A DNA stretch of 64,000 nt from Thalassovita mediterranea (GCF_001458435.1 NZ_CYSF01000007.1:124001-188000); one strand, 5' to 3'; counted from the stretch's first letter, positions 23,835 through 33,317 are shown. Numbers and translations: made by a program. Notes: a model not told the origin generated them from the letters alone.

Positions 23835-24749
23835 ATGTATATCGTTTGCGCCCTCTACCACTTCACCCGATTCTCTGACCCTGCTGCGTTGAAACCTGCG
23901 CTGCTGGAGCTGGCCCTTGAAAAAGGTGTTACCGGCTCGCTGCTGCTGGCGCGCGAGGGGATCAATGGTACCATCGCCGGATCGCGCGACGGCATCGACG
24001 CGGTGCTGGCGCATGTACGTGCCCTGCCGGGTTGTGCTGATCTGGAATGGAAGGAAAGCACCGCCAAGGATGCGCCGTTCCCCCGTATGAAGGTCAAGCT
24101 GAAGAAAGAGATCGTCACCATGGGCCAGCCGGATGTCGATCCGCTGGCCAAGGTTGGTCATTACGTCGATCCGCAGGATTGGAACGACCTGATCCGCAGC
24201 GACGATGTGGCGGTGATCGACACCCGCAACGATTATGAGGTCGCCATCGGCACCTTTGAGGGCGCGGTGGATCCTGAAACCGACACCTTCCGCGATTTTC
24301 CCGCGTGGTGGGAGGCGAACAAAGAACGCTTTCACAACAAACGCATCGCGATGTTCTGCACCGGCGGCATCCGCTGTGAGAAATCGACCAACTATCTGAT
24401 GTCGCAGGGGGTCGAGGACGTCTACCACCTGAAGGGTGGCATTTTGAAATACCTCGAAGAGGTGCCACAGGAAGACAGCAGCTGGGAAGGCGAATGTTTC
24501 GTCTTTGACGGTCGGGTGTCTGTGGGTCACGGACTGGCCGAGGGACCGCATGTGCTGTGCCACGCATGCCGTCGCCCGATCCTGCCAGAGGATCTGAAGC
24601 GACCAGAGTATGAAGATGGCGTGACCTGCCATCTGTGCATTGATGAGAAAACAGAGGCCGACAAAGCCCGTTTCCGCGAACGCCAGAAACAGATCGAACT
24701 GGCGAAAAAACGCGGTGAAACCCACATGGGCGGATCGCGCGGGGTTTAA
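23835..24749 (+). CDS. trhO: tRNA uridine(34) hydroxylase TrhO (rhodanese-like)
   Basis: A 304-residue protein of the YceA/TrhO family, which uses O2 to make 5-hydroxyuridine at tRNA position 34. The N-terminal ferredoxin-like part has [15 protein letters not shown] near residues 37-51. The rhodanese domain holds [20 protein letters not shown] near 122-141 and the active-site loop [13 protein letters not shown] near 172-184. The C-terminal zinc-binding-like region shows [11 protein letters not shown] and CHLCIDEK. Start ATG 23835 matches the family; GTG 23820 would add five residues. It follows the yegD-like gene by 54 bases. Confidence 0.92.
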   Translation: MYIVCALYHFTRFSDPAALKPALLELALEKGVTGSLLLAREGINGTIAGSRDGIDAVLAHVRALPGCADLEWKESTAKDAPFPRMKVKLKKEIVTMGQPDVDPLAKVGHYVDPQDWNDLIRSDDVAVIDTRNDYEVAIGTFEGAVDPETDTFRDFPAWWEANKERFHNKRIAMFCTGGIRCEKSTNYLMSQGVEDVYHLKGGILKYLEEVPQEDSSWEGECFVFDGRVSVGHGLAEGPHVLCHACRRPILPEDLKRPEYEDGVTCHLCIDEKTEADKARFRERQKQIELAKKRGETHMGGSRGV

Positions 24750-24776
24750 GCGTGATTTTGGCGCGGGCGTCAGCCC

Positions 24777-24908
24777 GGGCCGCGCCTGACCTTCCCCCTG
24801 GGAAGGCGCACTTGCGATAACAGTGGCAAATTTGACCAACGTGAGTGTTGAAGCGTTTCGCGTTGCAAACAGTGCGGAATTGCGCCTCCCCAAGGTCAGG
24901 CGCGGCCC
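24777..24908. repeat. 132-bp intergenic element with 17-bp perfect inverted termini
   Basis: The termini at 24777-24793 and 24892-24908 are perfect inverted copies (GGGCCGCGCCTGACCTT on the plus strand at the left). Further imperfect pairing continues inward (GGGAAGGCGCA against the inverse of TGCGCCTCCCC), then an AT-richer centre. It fills the gap between trhO and the convergent thiolase terminator. The form suggests a MITE-like or palindromic intergenic repeat and not a simple terminator. No coding potential. Confidence 0.6.
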
Positions 24909-24950
24909 TTCTTGCTTTGCGCGCCGTCGATACTCTCCGCTCTCACCAAA

Positions 24951-24980
24951 AGAAAAAGGGCCGCCGTAGCAGCCCTTTCC
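24951..24980 (-). terminator. Rho-independent terminator of the thiolase gene
   Basis: On the minus strand the sequence reads AAAGGGCTGC-tacg-GCGGCCCTTTTTCTTTT: a short GC-rich stem followed by a T-rich run, 24 bases beyond the thiolase stop. Confidence 0.8.
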
Positions 24981-25003
24981 TCATTCTGTGATGCAATCAA
25001 GCC

Positions 25004-26182
25004 TTACAGACGCTCGATCGCGATGGCGATGCCTTGACCGCCGCCGATGCACATGGTGATCAGCGCTTTGGACCCGCCAACACGCTCCAGCTCGTGCAGG
25101 GCTTTCACGGTGATGATGGCACCGGTTGCACCAACAGGGTGGCCCAGTGCGATGGCGCCGCCGTTCGGGTTCACCTTCGCAGTGTCCAGACCCAGACCGT
25201 TGTTTACGGCGATGGCCTGCGATGCGAAGGCTTCGTTGCTTTCGATCACGTCGAAGTCGCTGACCGACAGGCCGGTTTTGGCCAGCAGGTTTTCAACCGC
25301 AGGCACCGGACCGATGCCCATAACTTCGGGACGAACGCCAGCGTGGGCGTAACCCAGAATGCGGGCTTTCGGCTTCAGGCCGGCCTTTTCGGCGGCTTCA
25401 GCGCGGGCCAGAACCAGTGCGGCGGCACCGTCGTTCAGACCGGATGCGTTACCTGCGGTGACGCGGCCGTCTTTCTTGAACGCGGGGCGCAGGCCGGCCA
25501 GCACTTCGGCGGTGGTGTCACCTTTGACGTGCTCATCGGTGGCGAAGGACACCATCTTGCGGCGCTGTTTGACCTCAACCGGCACGATCTGGCTGTCGAA
25601 GTACCCCGCTTCGATCGCGGCTGCGGCACGCTTCTGGCTTTCCAGTGCGAAGGCGTCCATTTCTTCGCGAGTCACGGTATGCTCATCCGCTACGTTTTCA
25701 GCAGTCACACCCATGTGGCCGGTGCCGAACGGGCAGTTCAGCGCGCCCAGCATCATGTCGATGGTGCGTGCGTCGCCCATTTTCGACCCCCAACGGTGGT
25801 CGGGCAGGATATAGGGGGCGCGGCTCATGCTTTCGGCGCCGCCTGCGATTGCGAAATCGGCATCGCCCAGCATCAACGTTTGGGTGGCTGACACAACGGC
25901 CTGTGCACCGGAACCACACAGACGGTTCACGTTATAGGCCGGGGTGGTTTCGGGGATGCCTGCGTCCATCCCGGCAACACGGCTTAGATACATGTCGCGC
26001 GGTTCTGTGTTCAGCACGTGACCAAAAACGACGTGGCCGATCTGGCCGCCTTCGACACCGGCGCGCGCCATTGCTTCGCGCGTTACGGTGGCACCCAGAT
26101 CAATGGGGGCCACGCCCGCCAGAGAACCGCCAAAGGTGCCGATTGCGGTGCGTACACCGTCAAGGATTACGATATCAGACAT
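25004..26182 (-). CDS. Acetyl-CoA C-acetyltransferase / beta-ketothiolase (BktB/PhaA-like)
   Basis: A 392-residue type II thiolase that joins or splits acyl-CoA units. The nucleophile Cys89 lies in NVNRLCGSGAQAV, followed by GGAESMSRAPY near 115-125, the ESNEAFASQA segment, the catalytic His in GGAIALGHPVGATGA near 345-359, and the acid-base Cys in MCIGGGQGIA near 375-384. GAGG precedes ATG 26182. It stands alone, so a role in beta-oxidation or polyhydroxyalkanoate precursor supply cannot be separated. A terminator follows. Confidence 0.93.
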   Translation of the reverse strand: MSDIVILDGVRTAIGTFGGSLAGVAPIDLGATVTREAMARAGVEGGQIGHVVFGHVLNTEPRDMYLSRVAGMDAGIPETTPAYNVNRLCGSGAQAVVSATQTLMLGDADFAIAGGAESMSRAPYILPDHRWGSKMGDARTIDMMLGALNCPFGTGHMGVTAENVADEHTVTREEMDAFALESQKRAAAAIEAGYFDSQIVPVEVKQRRKMVSFATDEHVKGDTTAEVLAGLRPAFKKDGRVTAGNASGLNDGAAALVLARAEAAEKAGLKPKARILGYAHAGVRPEVMGIGPVPAVENLLAKTGLSVSDFDVIESNEAFASQAIAVNNGLGLDTAKVNPNGGAIALGHPVGATGAIITVKALHELERVGGSKALITMCIGGGQGIAIAIERL

Positions 26183-26283
26183 GAGGAGCCTCCCAAGTAA
26201 AACTGGGGGCAAACTAGCTTATTGGTTTTGAATTGATACGAAGACGTTCCGTCATAATCCTGTTGTTGCGACGCTCTACGTAG

Positions 26284-27030
26284 TTACCACATTGAATCGG
26301 TAAGGGGTTCTAGGGGTTGGCGCCCAAAAGGGCCCAGTTCAAAGACCCGGCCGCCTTCGAATACAGCGGCGGTGATGGGACGATCAAAACCAGCACCAGA
26401 ATCCAGATTGACCCGATTGCCGCAATGTTCGGCCCGCAGGATCGCGGTATGCCCATGCACCACCAGCCACGGATGTGGGGCCGTATGATCCAGAAATTCC
26501 TGACGGATCCAACAGAAATCCTCTGGATCTTGCAGTTCCAGGGCTATGCCGGGGCGGATGCCGGCATGGACAAACAGCATTTCGTCTTGCTGATGATACC
26601 GCGGCAGGCTGCGCAGAAAACTGAGGTGGCGATAAGGGACGTGTTCCAGTGCAGCGACCTTTAGGTCCTGCGGATCCTCGATGCTGACATCCACGCCATA
26701 AGATCGCAACGTGGCCCGCCCGCCGATGTTGTCATCTACAAAGGATCGGCCTAGGCGCGTGCGCGGATGGAACACTTCGCCATTTTCCAAAAACGCCTGA
26801 AACATCGCATCATGGTTGCCCTTCAGCACCACCCAGTTACGACCTTCATAAATGCCGGTTTCCAGCCGTTCGATGACCCCGCAACTGTCTGGCCCGCGAT
26901 CTACCAGATCCCCGAGGAAGATCACCCGCGCGTCCACGCCACCGTCCTGTTCGATCAACGCTAGCGCATGGTCCAGCTGATCCAAATGGCCGTGAATGTC
27001 GCCGATTGCATAAATCGGTGCGGTGTTCAT
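26284..27030 (-). CDS. Calcineurin-like metallophosphoesterase (protein phosphatase-type)
   Basis: A 248-residue PPP-superfamily hydrolase using two metal ions. All signature motifs are present: GDIHGH (residues 10-15), GDLVDRGPDS near 40-49, LKGNHD near 68-73, and the later VVHGHT near 190 and HAG near 151. The closest recognised types are PrpA/PrpB-like serine/threonine phosphatases and bis(5'-nucleosyl)-tetraphosphatases, and the sequence does not decide between them. It is a single gene between the thiolase and serA, with no other gene overlapping. Confidence 0.88.
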   Translation of the reverse strand: MNTAPIYAIGDIHGHLDQLDHALALIEQDGGVDARVIFLGDLVDRGPDSCGVIERLETGIYEGRNWVVLKGNHDAMFQAFLENGEVFHPRTRLGRSFVDDNIGGRATLRSYGVDVSIEDPQDLKVAALEHVPYRHLSFLRSLPRYHQQDEMLFVHAGIRPGIALELQDPEDFCWIRQEFLDHTAPHPWLVVHGHTAILRAEHCGNRVNLDSGAGFDRPITAAVFEGGRVFELGPFGRQPLEPLTDSMW

Positions 27031-27148
27031 CTGTCCCCCTTGCGCCCCTTATTGCAGCCTGCAGGCGCTTTGCCTGTTGGACCTAACGGCATTTTTCCCA
27101 AAGGGTAAAGGCGAACCCAGCGTATGCCCCCTGTTTTTCAACGCAAAA

Positions 27149-27171
27149 GCGCGACCCCATAGGGGCCGCGC
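27149..27171 (-). terminator. Terminator downstream of serA
   Basis: Minus-strand stem GCGCGGCCCC-tat-GGGGTCGCGC followed by TTTTGCG, ending the serC-serA transcription unit 26 bases after the serA stop. Confidence 0.8.
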
Positions 27172-27196
27172 CTGAAGTGTTTGCAAAGATGCCAGA

Positions 27197-28792
27197 TCAG
27201 TGAACGTCGAACTGCATCGGTTTGATCTGCTTGAACATGCCGGTGTCAGCCAGTTTGCCCAGCACGGTGGCATCCACCTGCGCATCCACATAGAGGAGCG
27301 CGATTGCCTCCCCACCTGCAGCGGCGCGGCCAAGGGTGAAGTTTGCGATGTTCACACCCGCCTCACCAAAGATGCTACCCAGTGTACCGATGATGCCCGG
27401 CACGTCTTCGTTGGTGGTGTAGAGCATGTGTTCACCCACCTCGGCGTCGATGTTGATACCTTTGATCTGGATAAAGCGCGGCTTGCCATCGCTGAACACG
27501 GTCCCCCCGATGGAGCGTTCACGTTCGTCCGTCACGATGGTCACTTTGATGTAGCCATCAAAGGCGCCCGATTTGTCCTGATTGGTGGTCGAGATTTTGA
27601 TGCCACGCTCTTTGGCTACAACGGGGGCCGACACCATGTTCACATCTGGGTTCACCTTTTTCATGATGCCCGCCACCACGGCGCAGTTCAGCGCCGGCAG
27701 GTTCATGTCAGCGACCACACCGTCATAAAGGATGTTGATCGCTTTGATCGGTTCATCCGTCAGCTGACCGATGAAACCACCCAAGTGACCCGCCAGTTTG
27801 ACCCATGGGCCCATGACCTTAGCTTCTTCGGCGGTCATCGACGGCATGTTCAGCGCGTTTTCAACGGCACCGTCCAGCAGGTAGTTCGACATCTGGTCTG
27901 CCACCTGCAGCGCCACGTTTTCCTGTGCCTCGGTGGTCGATGCGCCAAGGTGCGGGGTGCAGACCACGTTGGGCAGGTTGAACAGAACGTTCTCTTTCGC
28001 AGGCTCAACGGCAAACACGTCAAAGGCCGCACCAGCCACATGGCCGGATTTCAGCAGATCGGCCAGCGCCTCTTCGTCCACCAGACCACCACGGGCACAG
28101 TTGATGATGCGCACGCCCTTCTTGGTCTTTTCCAGCGCTTCGCGGCTGAGGATGTTTTTGGTTTGCTCGGTGAAGGGCACGTGCAGGGTGATGAAATCGG
28201 CGCGGGTCAGCAGTTCGTCCAGCTCCACCTTCTCAACCTGCATTTTCTTCGCCTTCTCCTCGCTGAGGAAGGGATCATAAGCGACCACTTTCATTTTCAG
28301 GCCACGGGCACGGTCACAGACGATGCCACCGATGTTGCCAGCGCCAATGACGCCGAGGGTTTTGTTGGTCAGCTCAACGCCCATAAATTTCGACTTCTCC
28401 CATTTTCCTGCATGGGTGGAGGCGCTGGCCTCTGGCAGTTGGCGGGCGACGGCGAACATCATGGCGATGGCATGTTCGGCGGTGGTGATCATGTTGCCGA
28501 AAGGCGTGTTCATCACGATCACACCTTTTTTCGACGCGGCATCCTTGTCGACGTTGTCGGTGCCGATACCGGCGCGACCTACGACCTTGAGGTTGGTGGC
28601 GGCGTCCAGAATGGTCGGTGTCACCTTGGTGGCCGAGCGGATGGCAAGGCCGTCATACTGGCCGATGATTTCGGCCAGCTTTTCCTTGTCCTTGCCCACG
28701 TCGGGCAGGAAGTCCACGTCGATGCCGCGATCACGGAAGATCTGCACGGCGGTTTCGCTGAGTTTGTCGGATACGAGTACTTTGGGAGCCAT
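27197..28792 (-). CDS. serA: D-3-phosphoglycerate dehydrogenase (long, ACT-domain type)
   Basis: A 531-residue enzyme of the first serine step, oxidising 3-phosphoglycerate with NAD. The NAD-binding Rossmann motif is LGVIGAGNIGGIV near residues 145-157, with the catalytic Arg in NCARGGLVDE near 230-239, Glu in the AFDVFAVEP segment and His in VVCTPHLGAST near 277-287. The C-terminal 200 residues are the intervening and ACT domains (VPGIIGTLGSIFGEAGVNI near 470-488), giving possible serine feedback. ATG 28792 has AGGA upstream; the much longer upstream frame is discarded. It is second in the serC-serA unit, separated by two strong hairpins. Confidence 0.96.
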   Translation of the reverse strand: MAPKVLVSDKLSETAVQIFRDRGIDVDFLPDVGKDKEKLAEIIGQYDGLAIRSATKVTPTILDAATNLKVVGRAGIGTDNVDKDAASKKGVIVMNTPFGNMITTAEHAIAMMFAVARQLPEASASTHAGKWEKSKFMGVELTNKTLGVIGAGNIGGIVCDRARGLKMKVVAYDPFLSEEKAKKMQVEKVELDELLTRADFITLHVPFTEQTKNILSREALEKTKKGVRIINCARGGLVDEEALADLLKSGHVAGAAFDVFAVEPAKENVLFNLPNVVCTPHLGASTTEAQENVALQVADQMSNYLLDGAVENALNMPSMTAEEAKVMGPWVKLAGHLGGFIGQLTDEPIKAINILYDGVVADMNLPALNCAVVAGIMKKVNPDVNMVSAPVVAKERGIKISTTNQDKSGAFDGYIKVTIVTDERERSIGGTVFSDGKPRFIQIKGINIDAEVGEHMLYTTNEDVPGIIGTLGSIFGEAGVNIANFTLGRAAAGGEAIALLYVDAQVDATVLGKLADTGMFKQIKPMQFDVH

Positions 28793-28887
28793 TTTTAAGC
28801 GTCCTTTATGTCGGGCCGCGATATGCGCGGTAAGAAAAGAAGATGTCAGTGATGCTGAGAGCAGCGACCGACCGAGGGTGGGAGCGA

Positions 28888-28937
28888 AGCGCCCGCCCGT
28901 GGGGGCGGTCGGGCGCTGCCCGGCGGTGCCGCCGGGC
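28888..28937. repeat. Tandem hairpins between serC and serA
   Basis: Two adjacent perfect inverted repeats: AGCGCCCG (28888-28895) with CGGGCGCT (28910-28917), and GCCCGGCGG (28918-28926) with CCGCCGGGC (28929-28937). No T run follows on either strand, so they may tune mRNA stability or differential expression rather than end transcription. Confidence 0.6.
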
Positions 28938-28943
28938 GTGCTT

Positions 28944-30092
28944 TTAACCTTGCGCGGCGATCTCGGCCTCGAAGGCCCATTCCAGCCACGGCAGCATGGC
29001 CGCCACATCGGCGGTTTCCACCGTGCCACCACACCAGATCCGCAGACCGGCAGGCGCATCACGATAGGCCCCGATGTCCAACGCGATGTTTTCAGCCTCC
29101 AGCCGTTTGGCAACAGCCTTGGCGAATACCGCGCCGTCTTGAATACGGTCATCCGTGAACTTCAGGCAGACAGAGGTGTTGGACCGGGTCGCCGCATCCT
29201 CGGCCAGATTGGCCAGCCACGGTTTCGCGTCGCAGAAATCAAACACCGCCTGCGCGTTGGCATCGGCGCGGGCGATCAGCCCTTGCAGACCACCAACCGA
29301 ACGGGCCCAGTCCAGCGCCAGCAGGTAATCTTCAACCGCCAGCATCGACGGCGTGTTGATAGTGGCCCCGGTGAAGATACCGTCGATCAGCTTGCCACCT
29401 TTGGTCAGGCGGAAGATTTTCGGCAGCGGCCACGGTGGCGTGTAGCTTTCCAGACGTTCAACCGCGCGCGGGCTGAGGATCAGCATGCCATGCGCCGCCT
29501 CACCGCCCAGCACTTTCTGCCAGCTGAAGGTGGTCACATCCAGTTTGTCCCACGGCAGATCCATCGCAAAGGCGGCGGAGGTCGCGTCGCAGATGGTCAG
29601 GCCGTCGCGGTCGTCGGCAATCCAATCGGCATTGGGCACGCGCACACCGGCGGTGGTGCCGTTCCAGGTGAACACAACATCGTTGTTCTTGGTGTCCACG
29701 GTGGCCAGATCAACGATTTGGCCATAGTCGGCGGTTTTCACTTCGGCGTCGATCTTCAGCTGTTTGACCACGTCGGTGACCCAGCCCGCGCCGAAGGATT
29801 CCCACGCCAGCATTTCAACCTTGCGTGCGCCCAGCATCGACCACAGGGCCATTTCAACCGCACCGGTGTCGGATGCGGGAACGATGCCGATCTTGTAATC
29901 GGCGGGGATGCCCAGAACCTCGCGGGTGCCTTCGATCGCGGCCTTCAGCTTGTCCTTGCCAATCGCGGCACGGTGGCTGCGGCCCAGAGCGGCATCCGCC
30001 AGTTTGGTCACATCAAATGTAGGGGGTTTGGCACAGGGGCCCGAAGAAAAACGCGGATTGGCCGGCCGCGTGGCCGGAGCGTGAGTAGCCAT
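28944..30092 (-). CDS. serC: Phosphoserine aminotransferase
   Basis: A 382-residue PLP enzyme that converts 3-phosphohydroxypyruvate and glutamate to phosphoserine. It belongs to the alphaproteobacterial SerC type: [14 protein letters not shown] near residues 14-27, [14 protein letters not shown] near 36-49, [14 protein letters not shown] near 69-82, [19 protein letters not shown] near 160-178 and the PLP Lys in [16 protein letters not shown] near 180-195. ATG 30092 follows AAGGATAG, which pairs in the leader RNA described upstream. It is first in the serC-serA unit and divergent from serB. Confidence 0.95.
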   Translation of the reverse strand: MATHAPATRPANPRFSSGPCAKPPTFDVTKLADAALGRSHRAAIGKDKLKAAIEGTREVLGIPADYKIGIVPASDTGAVEMALWSMLGARKVEMLAWESFGAGWVTDVVKQLKIDAEVKTADYGQIVDLATVDTKNNDVVFTWNGTTAGVRVPNADWIADDRDGLTICDATSAAFAMDLPWDKLDVTTFSWQKVLGGEAAHGMLILSPRAVERLESYTPPWPLPKIFRLTKGGKLIDGIFTGATINTPSMLAVEDYLLALDWARSVGGLQGLIARADANAQAVFDFCDAKPWLANLAEDAATRSNTSVCLKFTDDRIQDGAVFAKAVAKRLEAENIALDIGAYRDAPAGLRIWCGGTVETADVAAMLPWLEWAFEAEIAAQG

Positions 30093-30096
30093 TACT

Positions 30097-30155
30097 GCTA
30101 TCCTTCCAGATAAATGCCTCTCGTTGGGGAGAGGTGTCCCACAGACTAGGATAGA
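30097..30155 (-). ncRNA. serC-type leader RNA element sequestering the serC ribosome site
   Basis: On the minus strand CTATCC (30154-30149) pairs with GGATAG (30103-30098), which contains part of the serC Shine-Dalgarno GGAAGGA. Between them is a hairpin CCTCTC (30134-30129) with GAGAGG (30122-30117). Layout, distance to the start codon and gene context fit the serC RNA motif described upstream of serC in Alphaproteobacteria. Its ligand, if any, is not known to me. Confidence 0.75.
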
Positions 30156-30332
30156 GGGCGGTTTTCCTAAGTGCAACCGTCAAAATATCCCAAAAGCGTC
30201 ACTTTGATGTTTCTGCGCGACGCAAATGTTGCGGATCGGAAACTTTGGCTGCATTGGGAAAACTGCATTACGAGAGGCTGGAAATCGCGCCACACATCCG
30301 CTAAGCGGCCTTAACAGACAGGAGTTTTGACC

Positions 30333-31208
30333 ATGTTCATCGCCACCCTTTTGACCAATCCCGCACAGGTAAAACTGGACCCCGCACTGGTGGAAAACCT
30401 GCGCAATGCTTGGGGCGGTGGTGATGCGGTGTGGCTGTCGGCGGATGAAGCTGCAGAGTTCACATTGGAAACACTGCCGGGGAATCAGTGGGACGTCTGG
30501 GCGGATCTGCAAACCCTTGGTGTTGATCTGATCGTGCAGCCGCTGGAGGGACGCCGCAAGAAGATGCTGCTGGCCGATATGGACAGTACGATGATTCAGC
30601 AGGAATGCATTGATGAACTGGCGGCAGAGGCAGGCATTGGTGAACGTGTCGCAGATATCACCGCCCGCGCCATGAATGGCGAATTGGATTTTGAAGGTGC
30701 GCTCTTGGAACGTGTGGGTCTGCTGAAAGGCTTGCCAGAGGCGATCATCGAAAGGGTGCTGGCAGAACGCATCACCTATATGCCGGGTGGCAAGGCACTG
30801 CTGGCGACGATGAAGGCCAACGGGGGCTATGCGGCGCTGGTGTCGGGGGGCTTCACCGCCTTCACCGCCAAGGTCGCGGCAGAGCTGGGGTTTGACGAAA
30901 ACCACGCCAACACTCTGATCGTCGAAGATGGCGCGCTGAACGGTGACGTGGGCCGCCCGATCCTTGGTAAACAGGCGAAGGTGGATCAGCTGGAACGCAT
31001 CACCGCCAAGCTGGGTATTGGTGAGGATGAGGTGGTTGCCGTGGGCGATGGGGCCAATGATCTGGGCATGCTATCCCGCGCAGGCAGTGGTGTGGCGCTG
31101 CATGCCAAACCGTCTGTGGCGGCACAATGTCAGATCCGTATTAACCACGGTGATCTGACCGCGCTCTTGTTCATTCAGGGTTATGCCCGTAGTGATTTCG
31201 CGACCTGA
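30333..31208 (+). CDS. serB: Phosphoserine phosphatase
   Basis: A 291-residue HAD-family hydrolase for the last serine step. The nucleophile Asp is in LLADMDSTMIQQECIDELA near residues 81-99, the Ser motif in ALVSGGFTAFTAKVA near 170-184, and the metal-binding Asp pair in VVAVGDGANDLGML near 233-246. The N-terminal 75 residues form an ACT-like extension common in proteobacterial SerB. The start at 30333 follows AGGAG; a TTG six bases earlier is possible. It is divergent from serC, so all three serine genes lie in one locus. Confidence 0.95.
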   Translation: MFIATLLTNPAQVKLDPALVENLRNAWGGGDAVWLSADEAAEFTLETLPGNQWDVWADLQTLGVDLIVQPLEGRRKKMLLADMDSTMIQQECIDELAAEAGIGERVADITARAMNGELDFEGALLERVGLLKGLPEAIIERVLAERITYMPGGKALLATMKANGGYAALVSGGFTAFTAKVAAELGFDENHANTLIVEDGALNGDVGRPILGKQAKVDQLERITAKLGIGEDEVVAVGDGANDLGMLSRAGSGVALHAKPSVAAQCQIRINHGDLTALLFIQGYARSDFAT

Positions 31209-31225
31209 CCATCTGAAAGCTCTTC

Positions 31226-31987
31226 ATGATTGATCTAAGTATTGAGTTGCTGGCCCTGCTGCTGGCAGCGGCCTTTGCGGCTGGGTTCATTGACGCCATT
31301 GCCGGGGGTGGCGGGTTGATCACTGTGCCGGTGCTGATGCTGTCTGGTGTGCCGCCCGTTCAGGCACTGGCGACCAACAAGGTGCAGGGCATGTTCGGCG
31401 CGGGCACCGCGGCCTTTGCCTATGCGCGCAACGGTCAGGTGGACCTGCGGGCACAGGCGCCAGTGGCGTTGATTGCGTTCGGCGCAGCGGTCTGCGGGGC
31501 GCTGTTGGTGTCGGTCCTGCCGACCGATTGGATTCGTATGATCCTTCCGGTGCTCTTGATCGGCATCGCGTTGTTTTTCGCGCTACGGCCGGGGTTGAGC
31601 GACATGGACCGCCCAAGTCGTCTATCGCCGTTGATGTTCCATGCCACCGCTGTGCCGCTGGTGGCGGGCTACGATGGCCTGCTGGGACCGGGGGCGGGCA
31701 GTTTCTACATGCTGGCCTTTGTGATGCTGGGCGGTTTTGGCATCCTGAAGGCGACGGCGCATACCAAATTGTTGAACTTCGCCTCTAACGCGGGCGGGCT
31801 GGCGGCCTTTGCCGTGGTGGCGCAACCGCTTTGGGCGCTGGGCCTTGCGATGGGAGGAATGCAGATCATCGGCGCGCGTCTGGGCGCCGGCATGGCGATG
31901 AAACAGGGCGCACGGGTGATCAAGCCTCTGTTGGTCCTCACCTCCCTCAGCCTTGCGCTTAAATTGCTGTGGGATTTTAGTATTTAA
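31226..31987 (+). CDS. TSUP-family (TauE/SafE-like) membrane permease
   Basis: A 253-residue inner-membrane protein with about eight spans. The family repeat is seen as FIDAIAGGGGLITVPVLML near residues 21-39 with LATNKVQGMFGAG next, and again as GYDGLLGPGAGSFYMLAF near 148-165 with KATAHTKLLNFASN. TSUP proteins move sulfite, sulfoacetate, taurine-derived or other small organic anions across the membrane. It starts 18 bases after serB and is probably co-transcribed with it. The substrate is not deducible from this context. Confidence 0.88.
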   Translation: MIDLSIELLALLLAAAFAAGFIDAIAGGGGLITVPVLMLSGVPPVQALATNKVQGMFGAGTAAFAYARNGQVDLRAQAPVALIAFGAAVCGALLVSVLPTDWIRMILPVLLIGIALFFALRPGLSDMDRPSRLSPLMFHATAVPLVAGYDGLLGPGAGSFYMLAFVMLGGFGILKATAHTKLLNFASNAGGLAAFAVVAQPLWALGLAMGGMQIIGARLGAGMAMKQGARVIKPLLVLTSLSLALKLLWDFSI

Positions 31988-32007
31988 GGATCATTGAAAA
32001 GGGCTGT

Positions 32008-33228
32008 TCACTCCTCCAGTCGTAGGCGTAGCAGGGCGTAGATCAGCAGTGCGGCGCAGCAGGTGGCGGCCAGCAGGAAGGGTGCGCGCAGGGCCATTTC
32101 GCGCCCCAGATCAGGTTCCAGTAGGCGCACGGTTGCACCGCCCGCCAAGGCACCCAAGGGCATCGAGCCCCAGCCGAAGAAGCGATAGATGCTGTTCACC
32201 CGCCCCAACAGCTGTGGCGGAATGCGGCGTTGGCGCCAGCTGACGGTGATGACGTTCCAAAGCATTGCGGCGGCCAGCACAATAAACAGCGCCGTGGCCA
32301 TGGTGGCGGGGTGATTGCTAAGGCCAACAGTTGCGTATCCAATGGCCCAAGCGGCAATCGCGAGATAGAGGCAAGGGTGCAGGCCCAACCGCCGGATCGC
32401 CAGCGGGGCCAGCAGGCTGCCGGTGACAGCGCCCAAGGCCTCTACCGACAATACGGTGCCATATCCGGCGGGGCTAAGGCCCAGCACATCCTGGGCGAAC
32501 AGTATCTGCACGGTGATCACGGCGGTGGCGAGGAAATTAGAAATGCCCAACACAATCGCCAACCGCAGCAGCATCCGGTCACTGCGCATAAACGCAACAC
32601 CTTCTTTCAGCGCGTGCCAGAACGGTTGGATCACCGGCGCATCAGGGGTGTAGCGGATCAGCCAGACACAGCCCGCCGCCAGTACCAGCGCGGCCAGATC
32701 GACGCCGAAAGGCAGGGCGATCCCGGCCGCGATCAGCAGGCCCGCAAGGGGTGGGCCTATGAATTGACCTGCTAGTTGCTCGGCACTCCACATCTGGCCA
32801 TTGGCCTGCTCCAGATCCTCCTGACGCACAAGCGCAGGCAGGATGGTTTGCGCCGCGTTGTCGCGCAGCACCTCTGCCGCGCCGAGGAGGAAGGCGAGGC
32901 CTGTGAGTAGCCAGATCGCGCCAGCGGAGGGCGCGCTGAGCGCCAGGATCAGGATCGCGCCGACAATGGCCGCGCGCAGCATATCCGCCTGTGCGATTAA
33001 CCGCCGTTGATCGCTGCGGTCCACTATCACCCCCGCAGGCACCGACATCAGCAACCAAGGCAGTCGTCCAGCGGCGGCGACAGCGGCAATCGCCACCGGA
33101 TCGCGGGTCATCAGTGATGCCAGCCACGGCAGCGCCAGCGCCACCATGCCGTCACCAAGGTTGGTCAACGCACCTGCTGTGAACAACAGACGGTAATTGC
33201 GATTGCGGAGGAGAAGTGCGCGAGTCAT
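32008..33228 (-). CDS. MFS transporter (EntS/MFS_3-like exporter)
   Basis: A 406-residue major facilitator with about twelve hydrophobic segments. It starts MTRALLLRNRNYRLLFTAGA, typical of the EntS-like subgroup, and carries the loop motif GVIVDRSDQRRLI near residues 65-77 and a second-half WRQRRIPPQLLGRVNSIYRF near 333-352, both features of the family. The substrate could be a siderophore, macrolide or other hydrophobic compound, and no neighbouring gene decides this. ATG 33228 replaces an upstream start 36 bases earlier. It is convergent with the TSUP gene and downstream of ribH2. Confidence 0.87.
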   Translation of the reverse strand: MTRALLLRNRNYRLLFTAGALTNLGDGMVALALPWLASLMTRDPVAIAAVAAAGRLPWLLMSVPAGVIVDRSDQRRLIAQADMLRAAIVGAILILALSAPSAGAIWLLTGLAFLLGAAEVLRDNAAQTILPALVRQEDLEQANGQMWSAEQLAGQFIGPPLAGLLIAAGIALPFGVDLAALVLAAGCVWLIRYTPDAPVIQPFWHALKEGVAFMRSDRMLLRLAIVLGISNFLATAVITVQILFAQDVLGLSPAGYGTVLSVEALGAVTGSLLAPLAIRRLGLHPCLYLAIAAWAIGYATVGLSNHPATMATALFIVLAAAMLWNVITVSWRQRRIPPQLLGRVNSIYRFFGWGSMPLGALAGGATVRLLEPDLGREMALRAPFLLAATCCAALLIYALLRLRLEE

Positions 33229-33317
33229 GCCCGCGAGGGTGTCGAAACCGCCTAAGGGTTTCAAGGCTGCGATCCGGCACCACTGTTGGTGTGTGGCGCC
33301 GGAAGCACGGAAGGCGC

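Noticed and set aside
27200-28798. 532-residue plus-strand frame opposite serA
   Set aside because: It is rich in His, Val and Gln with no domain, covering serA almost exactly in antisense; serA is certain.
28793-29152. N-terminal extension of serA to 29152
   Set aside because: The extra 120 residues overlap the serC 3' end and the hairpin pair and have no serA similarity; the ATG at 28792 has a good ribosome site.
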